A stretch of 64,000 nt of DNA from Acidobacteriota bacterium (GCA_029781975.1 JAKOVQ010000025.1:77001-141000), one strand, 5' to 3'. Positions 33,985 to 43,474 are shown, numbered from the stretch's first letter. Numbers and translations are program-made. The notes: generated by a model not told the origin, from the letters alone.

Positions 33985-34853
33985 CAGGCGGCCTCTCCGG
34001 CGGGGCGGGCGGCGCCGACCCCTTCGATCATCCCGCGGTTGGCGGGGACGGTGCAGGGGCAGATCTCGTACGGGCAGGGGGCCGGGCCGTCGAGGAGCCG
34101 GACCCCCCCGGCGAGGGCGTTCCCGAGGAAGCCCTCGCCGAAGCGCTTCGCCGTCCGGCAGCCGTAGGCGTCGCCGGCCTGCGTCAGGACGAGGTAGTCG
34201 ACGCCGGCCCAGCAGCGGCGTCCCCGGTAGCTCGGCGCCCGGTTCTCGCGCCGCGGGTCGTCGCCGGGGCCGAGGAAGCGGGCGAGGAGGGCGCGGTCGG
34301 CGGGCGAGTAGTCGTGGACGCCGCCGTTCACCTTCATCACCTGCGGGAAGAACCGGAGCCCCGCCTCCACCACGGTCTCCCGCGCGGCGAGGAGCTCCTC
34401 GAGGCGTCCCGGGACGAGGACGGCGTTGACGACGAGCGAGGCCTCCGGGCCGATCCGCTCGCGCAGCCGGAGCGCCTTCTCGACGAACGCGGCCGCGGTC
34501 ACGGACTCGAGGTGGAGGCTCGCGCTGACGATGCCGAGCCGGCCGCGGGTCAGCTCCGCGAAGCGGTCGAGGGCGGCAGGAGGGGACGAGAGGTTCGTCA
34601 GGACCGAGACGGTGTGCGGGGTGAGGTCGACCAGGCCGGGGACGACGCGGGCCAGGAAGCCGGCGTACGCGAACGGCTCGCCGCCGCTCATCTTCACCTC
34701 CCAGCGCCCCGGCAGGGAGGCGAGGAAGGCGAGGAGGCCGTCGACGGTCGCCGGCGACGGGAAGCCGACGCGGTGCCTCGGGCTCTGGATGCAGTAGCTG
34801 CACGCGTAGTTGCACGCCCCACAGACCTGCCACTCGACCGTCGGCTTCCTCAT
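33984..34853 (-). CDS. Radical SAM protein B, paralogue of A
   Basis: A 289-residue radical SAM enzyme with CNYACSYCIQ for the SAM-binding cluster and WEVKMSGGEPF. The C-terminal half carries RCWAGVDYLVL, AYGCRTAK and PCPYEICPCTVP, likely ligands for an extra cluster. It is similar throughout to protein A and probably arose by duplication. It is joined to the upstream gene by an ATGA overlap and to the downstream one by TGATG, so the three enzymes should be made in similar amounts. Confidence 0.9.
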   Translation of the reverse strand: MRKPTVEWQVCGACNYACSYCIQSPRHRVGFPSPATVDGLLAFLASLPGRWEVKMSGGEPFAYAGFLARVVPGLVDLTPHTVSVLTNLSSPPAALDRFAELTRGRLGIVSASLHLESVTAAAFVEKALRLRERIGPEASLVVNAVLVPGRLEELLAARETVVEAGLRFFPQVMKVNGGVHDYSPADRALLARFLGPGDDPRRENRAPSYRGRRCWAGVDYLVLTQAGDAYGCRTAKRFGEGFLGNALAGGVRLLDGPAPCPYEICPCTVPANRGMIEGVGAARPAGEAA

Positions 34854-35932
34854 CCGCGCCCCGTCGCCGAGAGGAGAGCCTCGCGGCCGTAGACCCGCTC
34901 GAACGCGGAGCCGAGGGCGACGTTCTGGTTGAGCTTCCCGCACCGGGCGCAGCCGGGGAGGTACGCGCCCCCCCTCAGGCGGTCGCGGAGCGCCTGCCAG
35001 GCGTCGCCCCTCCAGAGCGCGGCGAAGCCGCGCCCCTCCTCGAGCCGCCCGACCCGGATCGCCGGGTCGCAGCAGAAGAGGACCTCGCCGTCGACGGTCA
35101 CCCGCGCGTAGGCGTACCCCATGAAGCAGCCGATCTCGGCGATCGGGGCCGTCTCGTCGCCGGGGACGGCGAGCTGCCGGGCGAGGACGTCGAGGTTCGT
35201 CGTCACCCCGAGCCTCTCCGCCGTCTCGCGGGCGCGCGGGACCCCTTCCGCGAGGAGCCGGGCGCGAGACTCCCCGGAGAGGCCGCACCGCTCGGTCCCC
35301 CCCGAGAGGCTCGCCCGCTTGAAGGTGACCCCTCCGGCGCGCATCTCGGACGCCAGCTCGACCATCCCGGCCAGCTCGTGGGCGTTCGTCTCGCAGATCA
35401 CGTGGACGTGCTTGAAGCGCCGGCCGGCGTCGCGGAAGAGGCGGAGGGCCCCCAGAAGGCGGTCCCACTCGCCGTTCGTCCAGCCGGGGTGGAAGGCTTC
35501 GTACGACGCGCGGGACGCCCCATGGATCCCGATCAGCAGCTGGTCGACGCCGAGCGCGACGACGCGCGCGGGGTCCGCGAGGAGGAGGTTCGTGATGACG
35601 GTGACGTGGAGCCCGCGCCCCTTGGCGTCGGCGAGGACCGCGTCGATCTCGGGGTGGACGAACGGCTCCCCCATCCCCGAGAAGATCACCGACGTCAGCC
35701 CCCCGAGGGCCTCGAGGTCGTCGAGGAGCCGGGCCACGCCGGCGGCGGAGGCCCGCCGCCTCTTCCATTCGGGGAGGCGCGGGGCGTCGAGGAGAGGGGA
35801 GTGGTCCCAGCAGGTGATGCAGGCCGCGTTGCAGGCGTTGACGAGGTCGACGTGGACCGTCTCGGGCCCCGCGACGGGCCATCCCGTGGCGATCCCCGCC
35901 AGCGTCAGGTCCCGCCTCGCGACCCCGGTCAC
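34850..35932 (-). CDS. Radical SAM/SPASM-type protein C
   Basis: A 360-residue radical SAM enzyme, only distantly related to A and B. The cluster motif is CNAACITCWD, with VIFSGMGEPFVHPE as the GGE-like motif. The C-terminal region has GCFMGYAYARVTVDGEVLFCCD and CARCGKLN, the pattern of a SPASM/twitch auxiliary-cluster domain. The GTG start overlaps the glycosyltransferase stop (GTGA). SPASM enzymes often modify peptides, but no precursor peptide was found nearby. Confidence 0.9.
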   Translation of the reverse strand: MTGVARRDLTLAGIATGWPVAGPETVHVDLVNACNAACITCWDHSPLLDAPRLPEWKRRRASAAGVARLLDDLEALGGLTSVIFSGMGEPFVHPEIDAVLADAKGRGLHVTVITNLLLADPARVVALGVDQLLIGIHGASRASYEAFHPGWTNGEWDRLLGALRLFRDAGRRFKHVHVICETNAHELAGMVELASEMRAGGVTFKRASLSGGTERCGLSGESRARLLAEGVPRARETAERLGVTTNLDVLARQLAVPGDETAPIAEIGCFMGYAYARVTVDGEVLFCCDPAIRVGRLEEGRGFAALWRGDAWQALRDRLRGGAYLPGCARCGKLNQNVALGSAFERVYGREALLSATGRG

Positions 35933-37578
35933 CCGCGTCCTCCCGCGACGGGGCGCGAGCGGGCGCCGTCCCCCTCCTCCGCGGCGAGCGCCGCGACCGC
36001 CTGCGCGAGGCTCCCCCGCTCGGTCGGCCAGCGCGCGGCGATCGCCTCCACCTCGGCGGCGACCTCGGCGGCGGTCGCGTCCTTCGGCGGGTCGAGGGCG
36101 CGCAGGAGCTGGAGGGCCGTGCCCCACTCGCCGAAGGGCGAGAGCGCCCGGACGATCCGCTCGGCCGCCTCGCCCCGCTCGGCCAGCGATCCCCGCAGGA
36201 GCCTCTTCTGGAGCGGCCCGAGGAGCCTCGGCGCGAGGGCCGGGGGGACGCCGAGCTCGACGGCCTTCGCGACCATCCCACGCGCCGCCCCGGATGCGGC
36301 CCGGGCCCGCCGGTCGCCCCGCGCGGAGGTCCTGCCGGCCCCCGCCGGGACGGCTCCCTCGAGCGTCCGGATCAGGTCGAAGAACCCCTCCAGCGGGACG
36401 CCGAGAGCGCGCGAGGCGGCGAGCAGCTCGTCGTCGACGGCGGCGTGCGCCGCGGCGACCTCGTGCTCGGGGAGGACGAGCTCGAGGATCGCCGCCGCCG
36501 CGTCGCGGGCGTGGTTCCTCGGCACGAGGGCCCGCGCGGCGGCCGCGGCCCGGCGGCGCGTCTCTCCGTCGAGGAGGCGGCCGATCGCCTCGTCGAGCCC
36601 CTCCCGGCTGGGGGCCGGCCCGGCGACCAGGGCCGCTCCCGCGGCGACGGCGGCCGCGGCGCGCCGGTCCTGCTCGTCCGCGACCTTCTCCTGCGGCAGG
36701 AAGACGGCCGGGACGCCGGCGTGCATCAGCTCGAGGACGGTGTTGTAGCCGGCGGCGGCCACGGCCAGGTCGAAGCCGGGGAGCCACTCGGCGAGCGCCG
36801 GCTCCGAGACCCAGACGACCCGCTCGCCGGAAGGGCGCGCGCCGCGGTAGAGGGGGCCGGCGGCGACGACGACGTGGAGGTCGGGCCGGGCGAGGAGGAG
36901 GCGCGAGGCGAGGAGGAGGTCGGCCTCGGCCGCCGGGTCCCCTCCGCCCCCCGCGGAGACGAGGACGGCGAGCCGCCCCTCGGGGATCCCGAACCGCTCG
37001 CGCGCATCCTCCCGGCTCCTCAGCTCCACCCGCTCCCGCGTCAGGACGGGCCCGGTGAAGAGGAGGCGCTCCTCCGCCTTCTCGGGGACGACGACACGTG
37101 CCGACTCGCGCGCCTCGGGGACGAGGACGAGGTCGTAGAGCGGGAGCATCGCCTGGAAGTCGGCCCGGCGGGCGTAGCCGTCCTTGACGGGGCGGTAGAC
37201 GAAGACGCGGCGCTGGACGAGGTCGAGGGCCGAGACGAGCTCGCCGAACGAGCCGTTCGGGAAGGTGTCGACGAGCAGGAGGTCGGGGCGCAGGAGCCCG
37301 AGCGAGTGCCAGACCCACTGCTTGGCGAGGGCGACGTAGGCGAGCTTGTCGATCCCGCTCGAGGCGACCGTCGTCTTCGAGGGGAGCTTGAAGGAGGCGA
37401 GCCCCTCGTGGAAGAGGAAGGAATCGGCCTCGCTCGAGGTGAGGAAGTAGACCTCGCACGCCGTCCCGCAGGCGGCGGCGTAGCGCCGCAGCCAGCGGGC
37501 GATGGCGGTGAGGCGCTGGAGGTGCCCGGCCCCGCCCCCGTTGACCGCGTAGGCGACGACGCGCAGCGAGCGGGCCAC
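35929..37578 (-). CDS. MurG/GT28-like glycosyltransferase
   Basis: A 549-residue protein of the GT-B fold. The N-terminal VVAYAVNGGGAGHLQRLTAI resembles the glycine-rich acceptor loop of MurG-type enzymes. The C-terminal Rossmann half has VLVSAGGGGDPAAEADLL and DLAVAAAGYNTVLELMHAGV, with VFLPQEK as the donor-binding region. The last 170 residues are an Ala/Arg-rich helical extension not normal for the family. The GTG start is one base after the upstream stop. It could glycosylate the product of the adjacent radical SAM enzymes, which is only an inference from operon structure. Confidence 0.82.
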   Translation of the reverse strand: MARSLRVVAYAVNGGGAGHLQRLTAIARWLRRYAAACGTACEVYFLTSSEADSFLFHEGLASFKLPSKTTVASSGIDKLAYVALAKQWVWHSLGLLRPDLLLVDTFPNGSFGELVSALDLVQRRVFVYRPVKDGYARRADFQAMLPLYDLVLVPEARESARVVVPEKAEERLLFTGPVLTRERVELRSREDARERFGIPEGRLAVLVSAGGGGDPAAEADLLLASRLLLARPDLHVVVAAGPLYRGARPSGERVVWVSEPALAEWLPGFDLAVAAAGYNTVLELMHAGVPAVFLPQEKVADEQDRRAAAAVAAGAALVAGPAPSREGLDEAIGRLLDGETRRRAAAAARALVPRNHARDAAAAILELVLPEHEVAAAHAAVDDELLAASRALGVPLEGFFDLIRTLEGAVPAGAGRTSARGDRRARAASGAARGMVAKAVELGVPPALAPRLLGPLQKRLLRGSLAERGEAAERIVRALSPFGEWGTALQLLRALDPPKDATAAEVAAEVEAIAARWPTERGSLAQAVAALAAEEGDGARSRPVAGGRG

Positions 37579-37579
37579 G

Positions 37580-38884
37580 TCAGGACGCGTCGAGGAGGCC
37601 GTCGCGGCCGGCCGGGCGGGTGGAGACCGCCGCGGAGGCGGCGGCGAGGTCGTCGGGGTCGAGGCCCGTGCCCGTCCGGGCCGCCGCGTCGGGGTGCGCT
37701 TCGTAGTAGCTCCGCACCTCGGGGATGAAGTTGCCGTCGATCCTCCCGTCGGTCATCAGGTCCCACCAGAGGAAGTCGGAGGCGAACGAGCCCCGGTCGT
37801 AGCTTTCGAAGGCGTAGACCCGCTCGTGGGCGCCGCCGATCCTGTCGACCCTCTTGCGGAGCTTCTCGTTGCGCGTCCTGTCGAACCGTCGCTGGAAGGC
37901 GTCCGGGGCGAAGGTCGTCCCCGAGTTCTTCGGCCGGCTGTACTTCACCAGGTCCTTCTGGAGCTTCCGGACGTCGTCGTCGACGCGCCGGAAGGCCGGC
38001 TCGATCTGGCCGTCGGCGATGGCGTCGAGGTAGCGGAGCTGGTGGTGCAGGCCGCTCCACTTCCGGACGAGGACGGCGAGGTCGGGCCGCCCCGCGAGGG
38101 CGCCGGCGAGAGAGTCGAGGGGGACGTCCTCCAGGTGCTGGGCGAGGGCGATCCGCGCGAGGCCCAGGTACCGGGGCTCGAGGCTCTCGAGGGCCTGCCT
38201 CTGCGCGCCGAGCTCCTCCTCGAGCCGCTGCCCCGCGAGGATCTCCGCCCGGAGGGAGGCGATCCGGGGGTCGTAGGTCTCGAGCATCCCGGCCGCCTCC
38301 AGGTACCCCGGCAGGATCTCCTCGAACGCGTCCTTGCCGGGGAACCGCTCGAGGATCTCGTCCCCCGCCTTCCAGTCGGCGTAGTAGCTCGTCCTCCAGA
38401 ACGGGACGGCGTACCGGGGCGTCCCGTAGCCGACCTCGAGGAGGCGGGAGAGGCGCGGGTGCCGGAACCGCTCGACGACGTCCGCGAACGGCTTGCGGAA
38501 CTCCTCGAGCTCCTTCAGGGCGCGCGTGAGGGTGCCGACCAGCGGGTCCCTCAGGAGCCGGCGGTCGCGATAGGCCGGCTCCGCCTCGATCCCGGCGATC
38601 CGGGCCGACAGCCGCCCCCTCTCGGCCTCCGCCTGGGCGGGGAAGCCCTTCTGGAGGAGGCCGGGGAAGCCCACGAGCCGCGCGGCCCCGGCGAGCGCCT
38701 CGGGCGTGAAGGCCGGGAGGAGGGAGGCCGTCAGCTCGTCCTTCGCGGCGTTCAGCCGCCGCGCGAGCTCCTCGCGCCGTTCCCCGTGCGCCCGCTTCAG
38801 CTCGGTCAGGCGCGCGCGGACCTGCCCCAGCTCCGAGAGCTGCGCCTTCGCGGCGGCCTGGAACTGGGCGACGCCGTAGGTCAC
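37580..38884 (-). CDS. Hypothetical helical protein of the radical SAM operon
   Basis: A 434-residue cytoplasmic protein with long helical, charged segments (LSELGQVRARLTELKRAHGE near the N-terminus is coiled-coil-like). The middle has aromatic-rich stretches (VPFWRTSYYADWKAG, FLWWDLMTDG). No signal peptide or membrane segment is seen and I recognise no family. It starts at a GTG overlapping the upstream stop and sits just before the glycosyltransferase, so it may be a scaffold or substrate-binding subunit of this pathway. Confidence 0.75.
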   Translation of the reverse strand: MTYGVAQFQAAAKAQLSELGQVRARLTELKRAHGERREELARRLNAAKDELTASLLPAFTPEALAGAARLVGFPGLLQKGFPAQAEAERGRLSARIAGIEAEPAYRDRRLLRDPLVGTLTRALKELEEFRKPFADVVERFRHPRLSRLLEVGYGTPRYAVPFWRTSYYADWKAGDEILERFPGKDAFEEILPGYLEAAGMLETYDPRIASLRAEILAGQRLEEELGAQRQALESLEPRYLGLARIALAQHLEDVPLDSLAGALAGRPDLAVLVRKWSGLHHQLRYLDAIADGQIEPAFRRVDDDVRKLQKDLVKYSRPKNSGTTFAPDAFQRRFDRTRNEKLRKRVDRIGGAHERVYAFESYDRGSFASDFLWWDLMTDGRIDGNFIPEVRSYYEAHPDAAARTGTGLDPDDLAAASAAVSTRPAGRDGLLDAS

Positions 38885-39228
38885 GCCAGCACCCCGCGGC
38901 TCCGGAGCTCGCCGAGGAACCGGCGGGCCGCCAGGGCGAGGTCGTCCGGCCCCTCGACGTCCCACTCGTCGACGAGGAGGATCCAGGCCTCGCCCGCCTC
39001 CATCTTCCGCTCGAGCGCGGCGACCACCTCCGGCCCGATCTCCCTCCGGTCCCCGGCCTCGTCGGTCACGAACTCGAAGCCGACGCGCCGGGCGGGGTCG
39101 TAGGCGTCGAGGTGGACGGTCCCCCCCTCCACCTCGATCGGGCAGTCCTCGGTCAGGGAGAGGCCTGCCCGGACGAACTCCCGCGCGAGGAGCAGGACTC
39201 CCTCGCGCTCGGTCAGCCGCGCGTTCAT
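38881..39228 (-). CDS. Hypothetical 115-residue protein, first gene of the radical SAM operon
   Basis: A small acidic alpha/beta protein (HLDAYDPARRVGFEFVTDEA, AWILLVDEWDVEGPD, final helix LAARRFLGELRSRGVL). No cysteine-rich, leader-like or core-peptide pattern is seen, so it is not an obvious RiPP precursor. The ATG is eight bases after a TAGAGT hexamer and has no ribosome binding site, fitting a leaderless start. It overlaps the next gene by GTGA. Confidence 0.75.
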   Translation of the reverse strand: MNARLTEREGVLLLAREFVRAGLSLTEDCPIEVEGGTVHLDAYDPARRVGFEFVTDEAGDRREIGPEVVAALERKMEAGEAWILLVDEWDVEGPDDLALAARRFLGELRSRGVLA

Positions 39229-39236
39229 GAGGGGCA

Positions 39237-39242
39237 ACTCTA
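39237..39242 (-). promoter_or_regulatory. -10 element (TAGAGT) of the radical SAM operon
   Basis: Minus-strand TAGAGT is separated by TGCCCCTC from the ATG at 39228, which predicts a leaderless operon message. Confidence 0.5.
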
Positions 39243-39301
39243 GCAGCGGGCGGGGCGGAGCGGTCCGGGAAAGTCCGGTCCGGGACCCTCCGGAAAGGCG
39301 A

Positions 39302-39326
39302 AGGCCCGGGCGTCCTGCCCGGGCCT
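39302..39326 (-). terminator. Hairpin terminator after ahcY
   Basis: A perfect 10-bp stem (AGGCCCGGGC with GCCCGGGCCT) and a five-base loop lie 30 bases past the ahcY stop. On the minus strand it is followed by TCGCCTTTCC, a weak T-rich tail. Confidence 0.7.
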
Positions 39327-39356
39327 CCGGTGCGAGGGGCGGTCGAAGCGTCCGCT

Positions 39357-40850
39357 TCAGTACCGGTAGTGGTCCGGCTTGTAGGGCCCCTCGACGTCGA
39401 CGTCGATGTAAGCGGCCTGCTTCGGCGTCAGCTGCGTCAGCTTCACGCCGAGGTGCGCGAGGTGGAGGCGCGCCACCTCCTCGTCGAGCTTCTTCGGCAG
39501 GACGTAGACCTTCTTCTGGTACTCGCCCTGGTTCTTCGCCAGGGCGATCTGGGCCATGACCTGGTTCGTGAACGAGGAGGACATGACGAAGCTCGGGTGG
39601 CCGGTGGCGCAGCCGAGGTTCAGGAGCCGCCCCTCGGCGAGGATCATCACGCTGTGGCCGTCGGGGAAGCGCCACTCGTCGTACTGCGGCTTGATGTTGA
39701 CCTTCTCGATCCCGGGGAGCCGCTTGAGGCCGGCCATGTCGATCTCGTTGTCGAAGTGACCGATGTTCCCGACGATCGCCTTGTCCTTCATCTTCGCCAT
39801 GTGGGCGGCGGTGATGACGTCGAGGTTGCCGGTGGCGGTGACGAAGACGTCGGCGATCCCAACCACGTCCTCGAGCGTCTTCACCTCGTACCCCTGCATG
39901 GCCGCCTGGAGGGCGCAGATGGGGTCGATCTCGGTGACGATGACCCGGCACCCCTGGCCGCGGAGCGCCTCGGCGCACCCCTTGCCGACCTCGCCGAAGC
40001 CGAGGACGACGGCGACCTTCCCGCCGAGCATGACGTCGGTCGCGCGGTTGAGGCCGTCCACCACCGAGTGGCGGCAGCCGTAGACGTTGTCGAACTTCGA
40101 CTTCGTCACCGAGTCGTTGACGTTGATGGCGGGGAAGAGGAGCGAGCCCTCCTTCTCCATCTGGTAGAGCCGGTGGACGCCGGTCGTCGTCTCCTCCGAG
40201 ACGCCGCGGACCTCCTTCGCCAGGCGCGCGAAGCGCCCCGGGTGGAGGGCGATCTCCTTCCTCACCAGGTCGAGGATGACGCCCCACTCCTCGGGGTCGC
40301 TCTTCGGGTCGAAGGGGGGGACCTTCCCCGCCGTCTCGAACTCGAGCCCCTTGTGGACGAAGAGCGTCGCGTCGCCGCCGTCGTCGACGATCAGCGTCGG
40401 CCCCTTGCCGTCGGGCCACTCGAGCGCCTGGTTCGTGCACCACCAGTACTCCTCGAGGGTCTCGCCCTTCCAGGCGAAGACGGGGATTCCCTTCGGGCTC
40501 TGGGGCGTGCCGCCCGTCTCCGGGCGGCCGACGACGACCGCGGCGGCCGCGTGGTCCTGCGTCGAGAAGATGTTGCAGGAGACCCAGCGGACGTCGGCGC
40601 CCAGCTCGGCCAGCGTCTCGATGAGGACGGCCGTCTGGATCGTCATGTGGAGGCTCCCCATGACCCGCTCGCCCCGGAGGGGCTTCTCGTCGCGGTAGCG
40701 CGCGCGGAGGGCCATCAGGCCGGGCATCTCCTGCTCGGCGAGGCGGATCTCCTTGCGCCCGGCCTCGGCGAGGGCCAGGTCCGCGACCTTGAACGCCGGG
40801 CGGGCCTGGGCGACGGGGGCGGCGGTCTTCGGGTCCAGAACGGTGCTCAT
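39357..40850 (-). CDS. ahcY: Adenosylhomocysteinase (S-adenosylhomocysteine hydrolase)
   Basis: Hydrolyses S-adenosylhomocysteine to adenosine and homocysteine, recycling the product of SAM-dependent methylation. The 497 residues have the full family pattern: [35 protein letters not shown], the NAD-binding [45 protein letters not shown] and the terminal KPDHYRY. It includes the insertion typical of bacterial and plant enzymes. It is a monocistronic unit with its own terminator, next to the radical SAM operon on the same strand. Confidence 0.98.
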   Translation of the reverse strand: MSTVLDPKTAAPVAQARPAFKVADLALAEAGRKEIRLAEQEMPGLMALRARYRDEKPLRGERVMGSLHMTIQTAVLIETLAELGADVRWVSCNIFSTQDHAAAAVVVGRPETGGTPQSPKGIPVFAWKGETLEEYWWCTNQALEWPDGKGPTLIVDDGGDATLFVHKGLEFETAGKVPPFDPKSDPEEWGVILDLVRKEIALHPGRFARLAKEVRGVSEETTTGVHRLYQMEKEGSLLFPAINVNDSVTKSKFDNVYGCRHSVVDGLNRATDVMLGGKVAVVLGFGEVGKGCAEALRGQGCRVIVTEIDPICALQAAMQGYEVKTLEDVVGIADVFVTATGNLDVITAAHMAKMKDKAIVGNIGHFDNEIDMAGLKRLPGIEKVNIKPQYDEWRFPDGHSVMILAEGRLLNLGCATGHPSFVMSSSFTNQVMAQIALAKNQGEYQKKVYVLPKKLDEEVARLHLAHLGVKLTQLTPKQAAYIDVDVEGPYKPDHYRY

Positions 40851-40974
40851 GGTGCTCTTCGTCTCTCCTTGGGGCCTTCCTCCCGGCCCGGACGGGCCGG
40901 GGTCGGCGCGGATCGGCCGTTCGTGGTACGGGTGAGCCCGGCGGCCGGATGCGCGCCGCCGGAACGCCCCCCCG

Positions 40975-41004
40975 AGTGTCCCAACCCGGTGCGGCTCGTG
41001 TCAA
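40975..41004 (-). promoter_or_regulatory. sigma70-type promoter of ahcY
   Basis: Minus-strand TTGACA (41004-40999) is a perfect -35 and GACACT (40980-40975) a plausible -10, with an 18-base spacer. The leader would be about 115 bases, GC-rich, with a GCCGGC-type hairpin. It does not match the SAH riboswitch core. Confidence 0.55.
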
Positions 41005-41065
41005 AGCCTCGCCGCGCTCGCCCGGCGCCCCGGGGCCCGAGGCGCGTCGCACGGAACCCTTCCGC

Positions 41066-41071
41066 TAGAAT
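41066..41071 (+). promoter_or_regulatory. -10 element (TAGAAT), leaderless start predicted for the propeller protein
   Basis: TAGAAT ends eight bases before the TTG at 41080. The hexamer and spacing repeat the pattern seen at other first genes. Confidence 0.5.
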
Positions 41072-41079
41072 CGCCCCCC

Positions 41080-42006
41080 TTGAAGAGTCCGCCGAGTCGT
41101 GACGGCGAGGGATCCGATCGGGCGGCCGTGGCGCGGTGGATCCTCGTCGCGGCGGCGTTCGTCGCATTCCTCCCCGCCGTCCCGAGCTGGTGGATCGCGT
41201 GGCGATACCACCGGATCCCGACGCAGGAGGCTGGCGTCCTGGCCCGCGTGCACGAGACCGCACCGGGGGCCCCGCCGTTGACGGGGGCCGAGGCGGTCGG
41301 GGCCGCCCCGGACGGGACCTGGTTCGTCGCCGACTGGGCGCTCCGGCACGTCGTCGCCGTGAGGCCCCCCGCCCCGGGCCGGTGGCTCCCGGCCGAGGGG
41401 CGTTTCCTCCCCCGCGTCGACACGGTGGGGAGGCTCCACCTCCTCGACGTCGACTCGGGCGTCCTCTACCGGTTCACCCCGGAGGGAAGGCTCGACCGGC
41501 GGGTCGCCGTCGCCCCGCCAAACGCCTCCCCGCTCTTCTGCCTCGCTCCCGACGGGCGCCTCCTCGTGGCGGCCGGCGGCGTGATCCGTCGCTTCCGGGA
41601 AGAGCTGGCGGGGCTCGACCCGTCGTGGGGGCCGCCCCCGCACGCCGTCCCGGCTCGGGCCACGGTCGGCCTCGCCGCATCCGCCGAGAGGGTCTACGCC
41701 GCGTCGCGGGACGGCACCGTCTCCGTCTATTCCCCGTCGGGCGACCTCGTGGGGCGGCAACCCCTCGTCGGGAACGCGGGAGCTCTCGACGCCGGTCCGG
41801 ACGGACGGATCCTCCTCGCCGACAATCCGACGGGCCGGGTCTTCGTCCTCGACCGCGAGGGGCGGACCGTCGGGAGGCTCGTATCGCCGGAGGGGACGGC
41901 GCCGGCCCCGACCGCCGCCGACCTGGGATCGACGGCGGACCGGAGACTCGCTGTGGCTGCCGGGAGGTCGCTGGTCCTCCTCGCGCTTCCGGCGGAGTTG
42001 CCGTGA
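41080..42006 (+). CDS. Membrane-anchored NHL/beta-propeller-like protein
   Basis: A 308-residue protein with one N-terminal membrane helix (WILVAAAFVAFLPAVPSWWIA) and an extracytoplasmic part made of six or so propeller-like repeats (APDGTWFVADWALRHVVAV, LAPDGRLLVAAGGVIRRF, GPDGRILLADNPTGRVFVLD, each PDGR-x2-VAD-like). Function is unknown; such repeats commonly bind proteins or sugars. I take TTG at 41080 because of the -10 spacing; a GTG at 41128 (VARWILVAA) is a shorter alternative. It overlaps the next gene by GTGA. Confidence 0.8.
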   Translation: MKSPPSRDGEGSDRAAVARWILVAAAFVAFLPAVPSWWIAWRYHRIPTQEAGVLARVHETAPGAPPLTGAEAVGAAPDGTWFVADWALRHVVAVRPPAPGRWLPAEGRFLPRVDTVGRLHLLDVDSGVLYRFTPEGRLDRRVAVAPPNASPLFCLAPDGRLLVAAGGVIRRFREELAGLDPSWGPPPHAVPARATVGLAASAERVYAASRDGTVSVYSPSGDLVGRQPLVGNAGALDAGPDGRILLADNPTGRVFVLDREGRTVGRLVSPEGTAPAPTAADLGSTADRRLAVAAGRSLVLLALPAELP

Positions 42007-43346
42007 TCCCGAGCCGGATTGGCGCAGCCGTCGCCGTCGCGCTCCTGACCGTGGCGGTCCGGCTCTACCCGGTCCTCGAGCTCGGCAATCACGGCCCGGA
42101 CTTCGAGAACTACCGGCAGATGGGCGCCGCGACGCTCCGGGGGGACGACGTCTACGCCACGCATCCCCTCTTCCCCTACGCGCCTTACTCCCAGGTGATC
42201 CCCGCCCTCTGCGTCGGCCTCGCCGACACGATCGGCCTGCCCTTCCAGGTTCTCCTGAAGCTGGTGAACCTGGCCGGCGACACGCTCCTCGCAGCCGTGC
42301 TCGTCCTCGCCCTCTGGGGGCGCGCCGGGCCGAGGAGCGCCGTCGTCTGGTCCCTCGCGTTCGCCCTCAACCCCGTCTCCGTCCTCGTCTCCTCGTTCCA
42401 CGGCAACCTGATGGAGCTGGTACCGGTCTTCGTGGGGCTCGCGCTCGCGGCAGGCGAGGCCTCGAGAGACGCCGCGCCGCGAGCCAGGGCGTCCCTCGTG
42501 GCGGCGGCGGCGATCCTCCTCGGCGTCGCCGTGGCCCTCCGCTCCTTCCCGCTCCTCCTGATCCCGGCGTTCGCATTCTGGCTCGCCTCCACCGCGCGGG
42601 GCCGGGCCGCCTTCGCCGCCCTCGCGCTCGCGCCGGCGGCGTTCTCCGCGGTGCCGTACCTCCTCTGGTCCCGTCCCGACTTCCTGAAGGAGGTCCTCTC
42701 CTACTCCGGCGCTGCCGACATCGGCTGGCTCGCCGCCCTCCGGGGGATCCCGCTCCTCCTCCGGGACCTCAAGCTCTTCTCGTTCGGCGCCGGCCTCCTC
42801 GGGCCCTCCAAGGCGCTCTTCCTCCTCGCCTGGGCCGTCTCGGTGGCGGCGCTCCCGATCCTCGGCCCGCGCGGATGCCGCAGGGCGGCGCTCCTCCCGC
42901 CGCTCCTCTTCGTCGGGCTCTACGGCGGTGTCGCCGCGCAGTACCTCGTCTGGGGGATCCCGATCGCCGTCGTGTCGCAGGACCGGTGGCTCGCGGCGTA
43001 CTCGCTCCTCGCCACCGCGGCGATGGGAGCGCACTACGTCGCCTTCCACCCCGCCATCCTCCTCGCCACCCCGCCGGCCACGCCGGTCGAGGGACCGCTT
43101 TCGCACGCCGTCCTCGTCCTGGCGAACGGGGCGCTCGCCGCCTTTTGCTGCGTCTGGTCCGTCCGGATCGTCCGCGAGGAGTCGGGTGCGGCCTCTCCGG
43201 CTGCCCGGCGCCTCCTCGCCTCGGGGGCGCTCCTCGCCGCCCTGATCCTCGCCGTCCTCGTCGCGCGCGGCGCCGCCGAGGTGGCGCGCGCCCTCTCGGT
43301 CGTCGTGGTACCGGCGCCCGCCCGTGGCGGGGTCCCCGGTTCCTGA
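42003..43346 (+). CDS. Polytopic GT-C-like mannosyltransferase-type membrane protein
   Basis: A 447-residue protein with about ten membrane helices. The first periplasmic loop has acidic residues (GNHGPDFENYRQMG), and ALNPVSVLVSSFHGNLMEL with YAPYSQVIPAL match PIG-M/GT87-like dolichol- or undecaprenyl-sugar transferases. It probably adds a sugar from a lipid carrier outside the membrane. The GTG start overlaps the propeller gene stop, so the two are a translational pair. The acceptor is unknown. Confidence 0.8.
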   Translation: MIPSRIGAAVAVALLTVAVRLYPVLELGNHGPDFENYRQMGAATLRGDDVYATHPLFPYAPYSQVIPALCVGLADTIGLPFQVLLKLVNLAGDTLLAAVLVLALWGRAGPRSAVVWSLAFALNPVSVLVSSFHGNLMELVPVFVGLALAAGEASRDAAPRARASLVAAAAILLGVAVALRSFPLLLIPAFAFWLASTARGRAAFAALALAPAAFSAVPYLLWSRPDFLKEVLSYSGAADIGWLAALRGIPLLLRDLKLFSFGAGLLGPSKALFLLAWAVSVAALPILGPRGCRRAALLPPLLFVGLYGGVAAQYLVWGIPIAVVSQDRWLAAYSLLATAAMGAHYVAFHPAILLATPPATPVEGPLSHAVLVLANGALAAFCCVWSVRIVREESGAASPAARRLLASGALLAALILAVLVARGAAEVARALSVVVVPAPARGGVPGS

Positions 43347-43402
43347 GGCCGCCGCCCGCGAAGCGGCCGGGGACTCGCTCGGCGGCGGTCCGCCTCGGCG
43401 TC

Positions 43403-43408
43403 TATACT
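43403..43408 (+). promoter_or_regulatory. -10 element (TATACT) upstream of the acyltransferase gene
   Basis: TATACT lies 66 bases before the ATG at 43475, the expected place for a promoter of the acyltransferase/radical SAM unit with a leader of about 60 bases. Confidence 0.45.
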
Positions 43409-43474
43409 GCTGCGCTGCAACAGGCGGTTGCGCCCCGGCCCCGGGTGCGCCGCCGCCCCCGGCACCCGCACGGC

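Noticed and set aside
40851-41079. SAH riboswitch upstream of ahcY
   Set aside because: The leader has hairpins, but the conserved core of the SAH element could not be found; an ordinary promoter explains the region.
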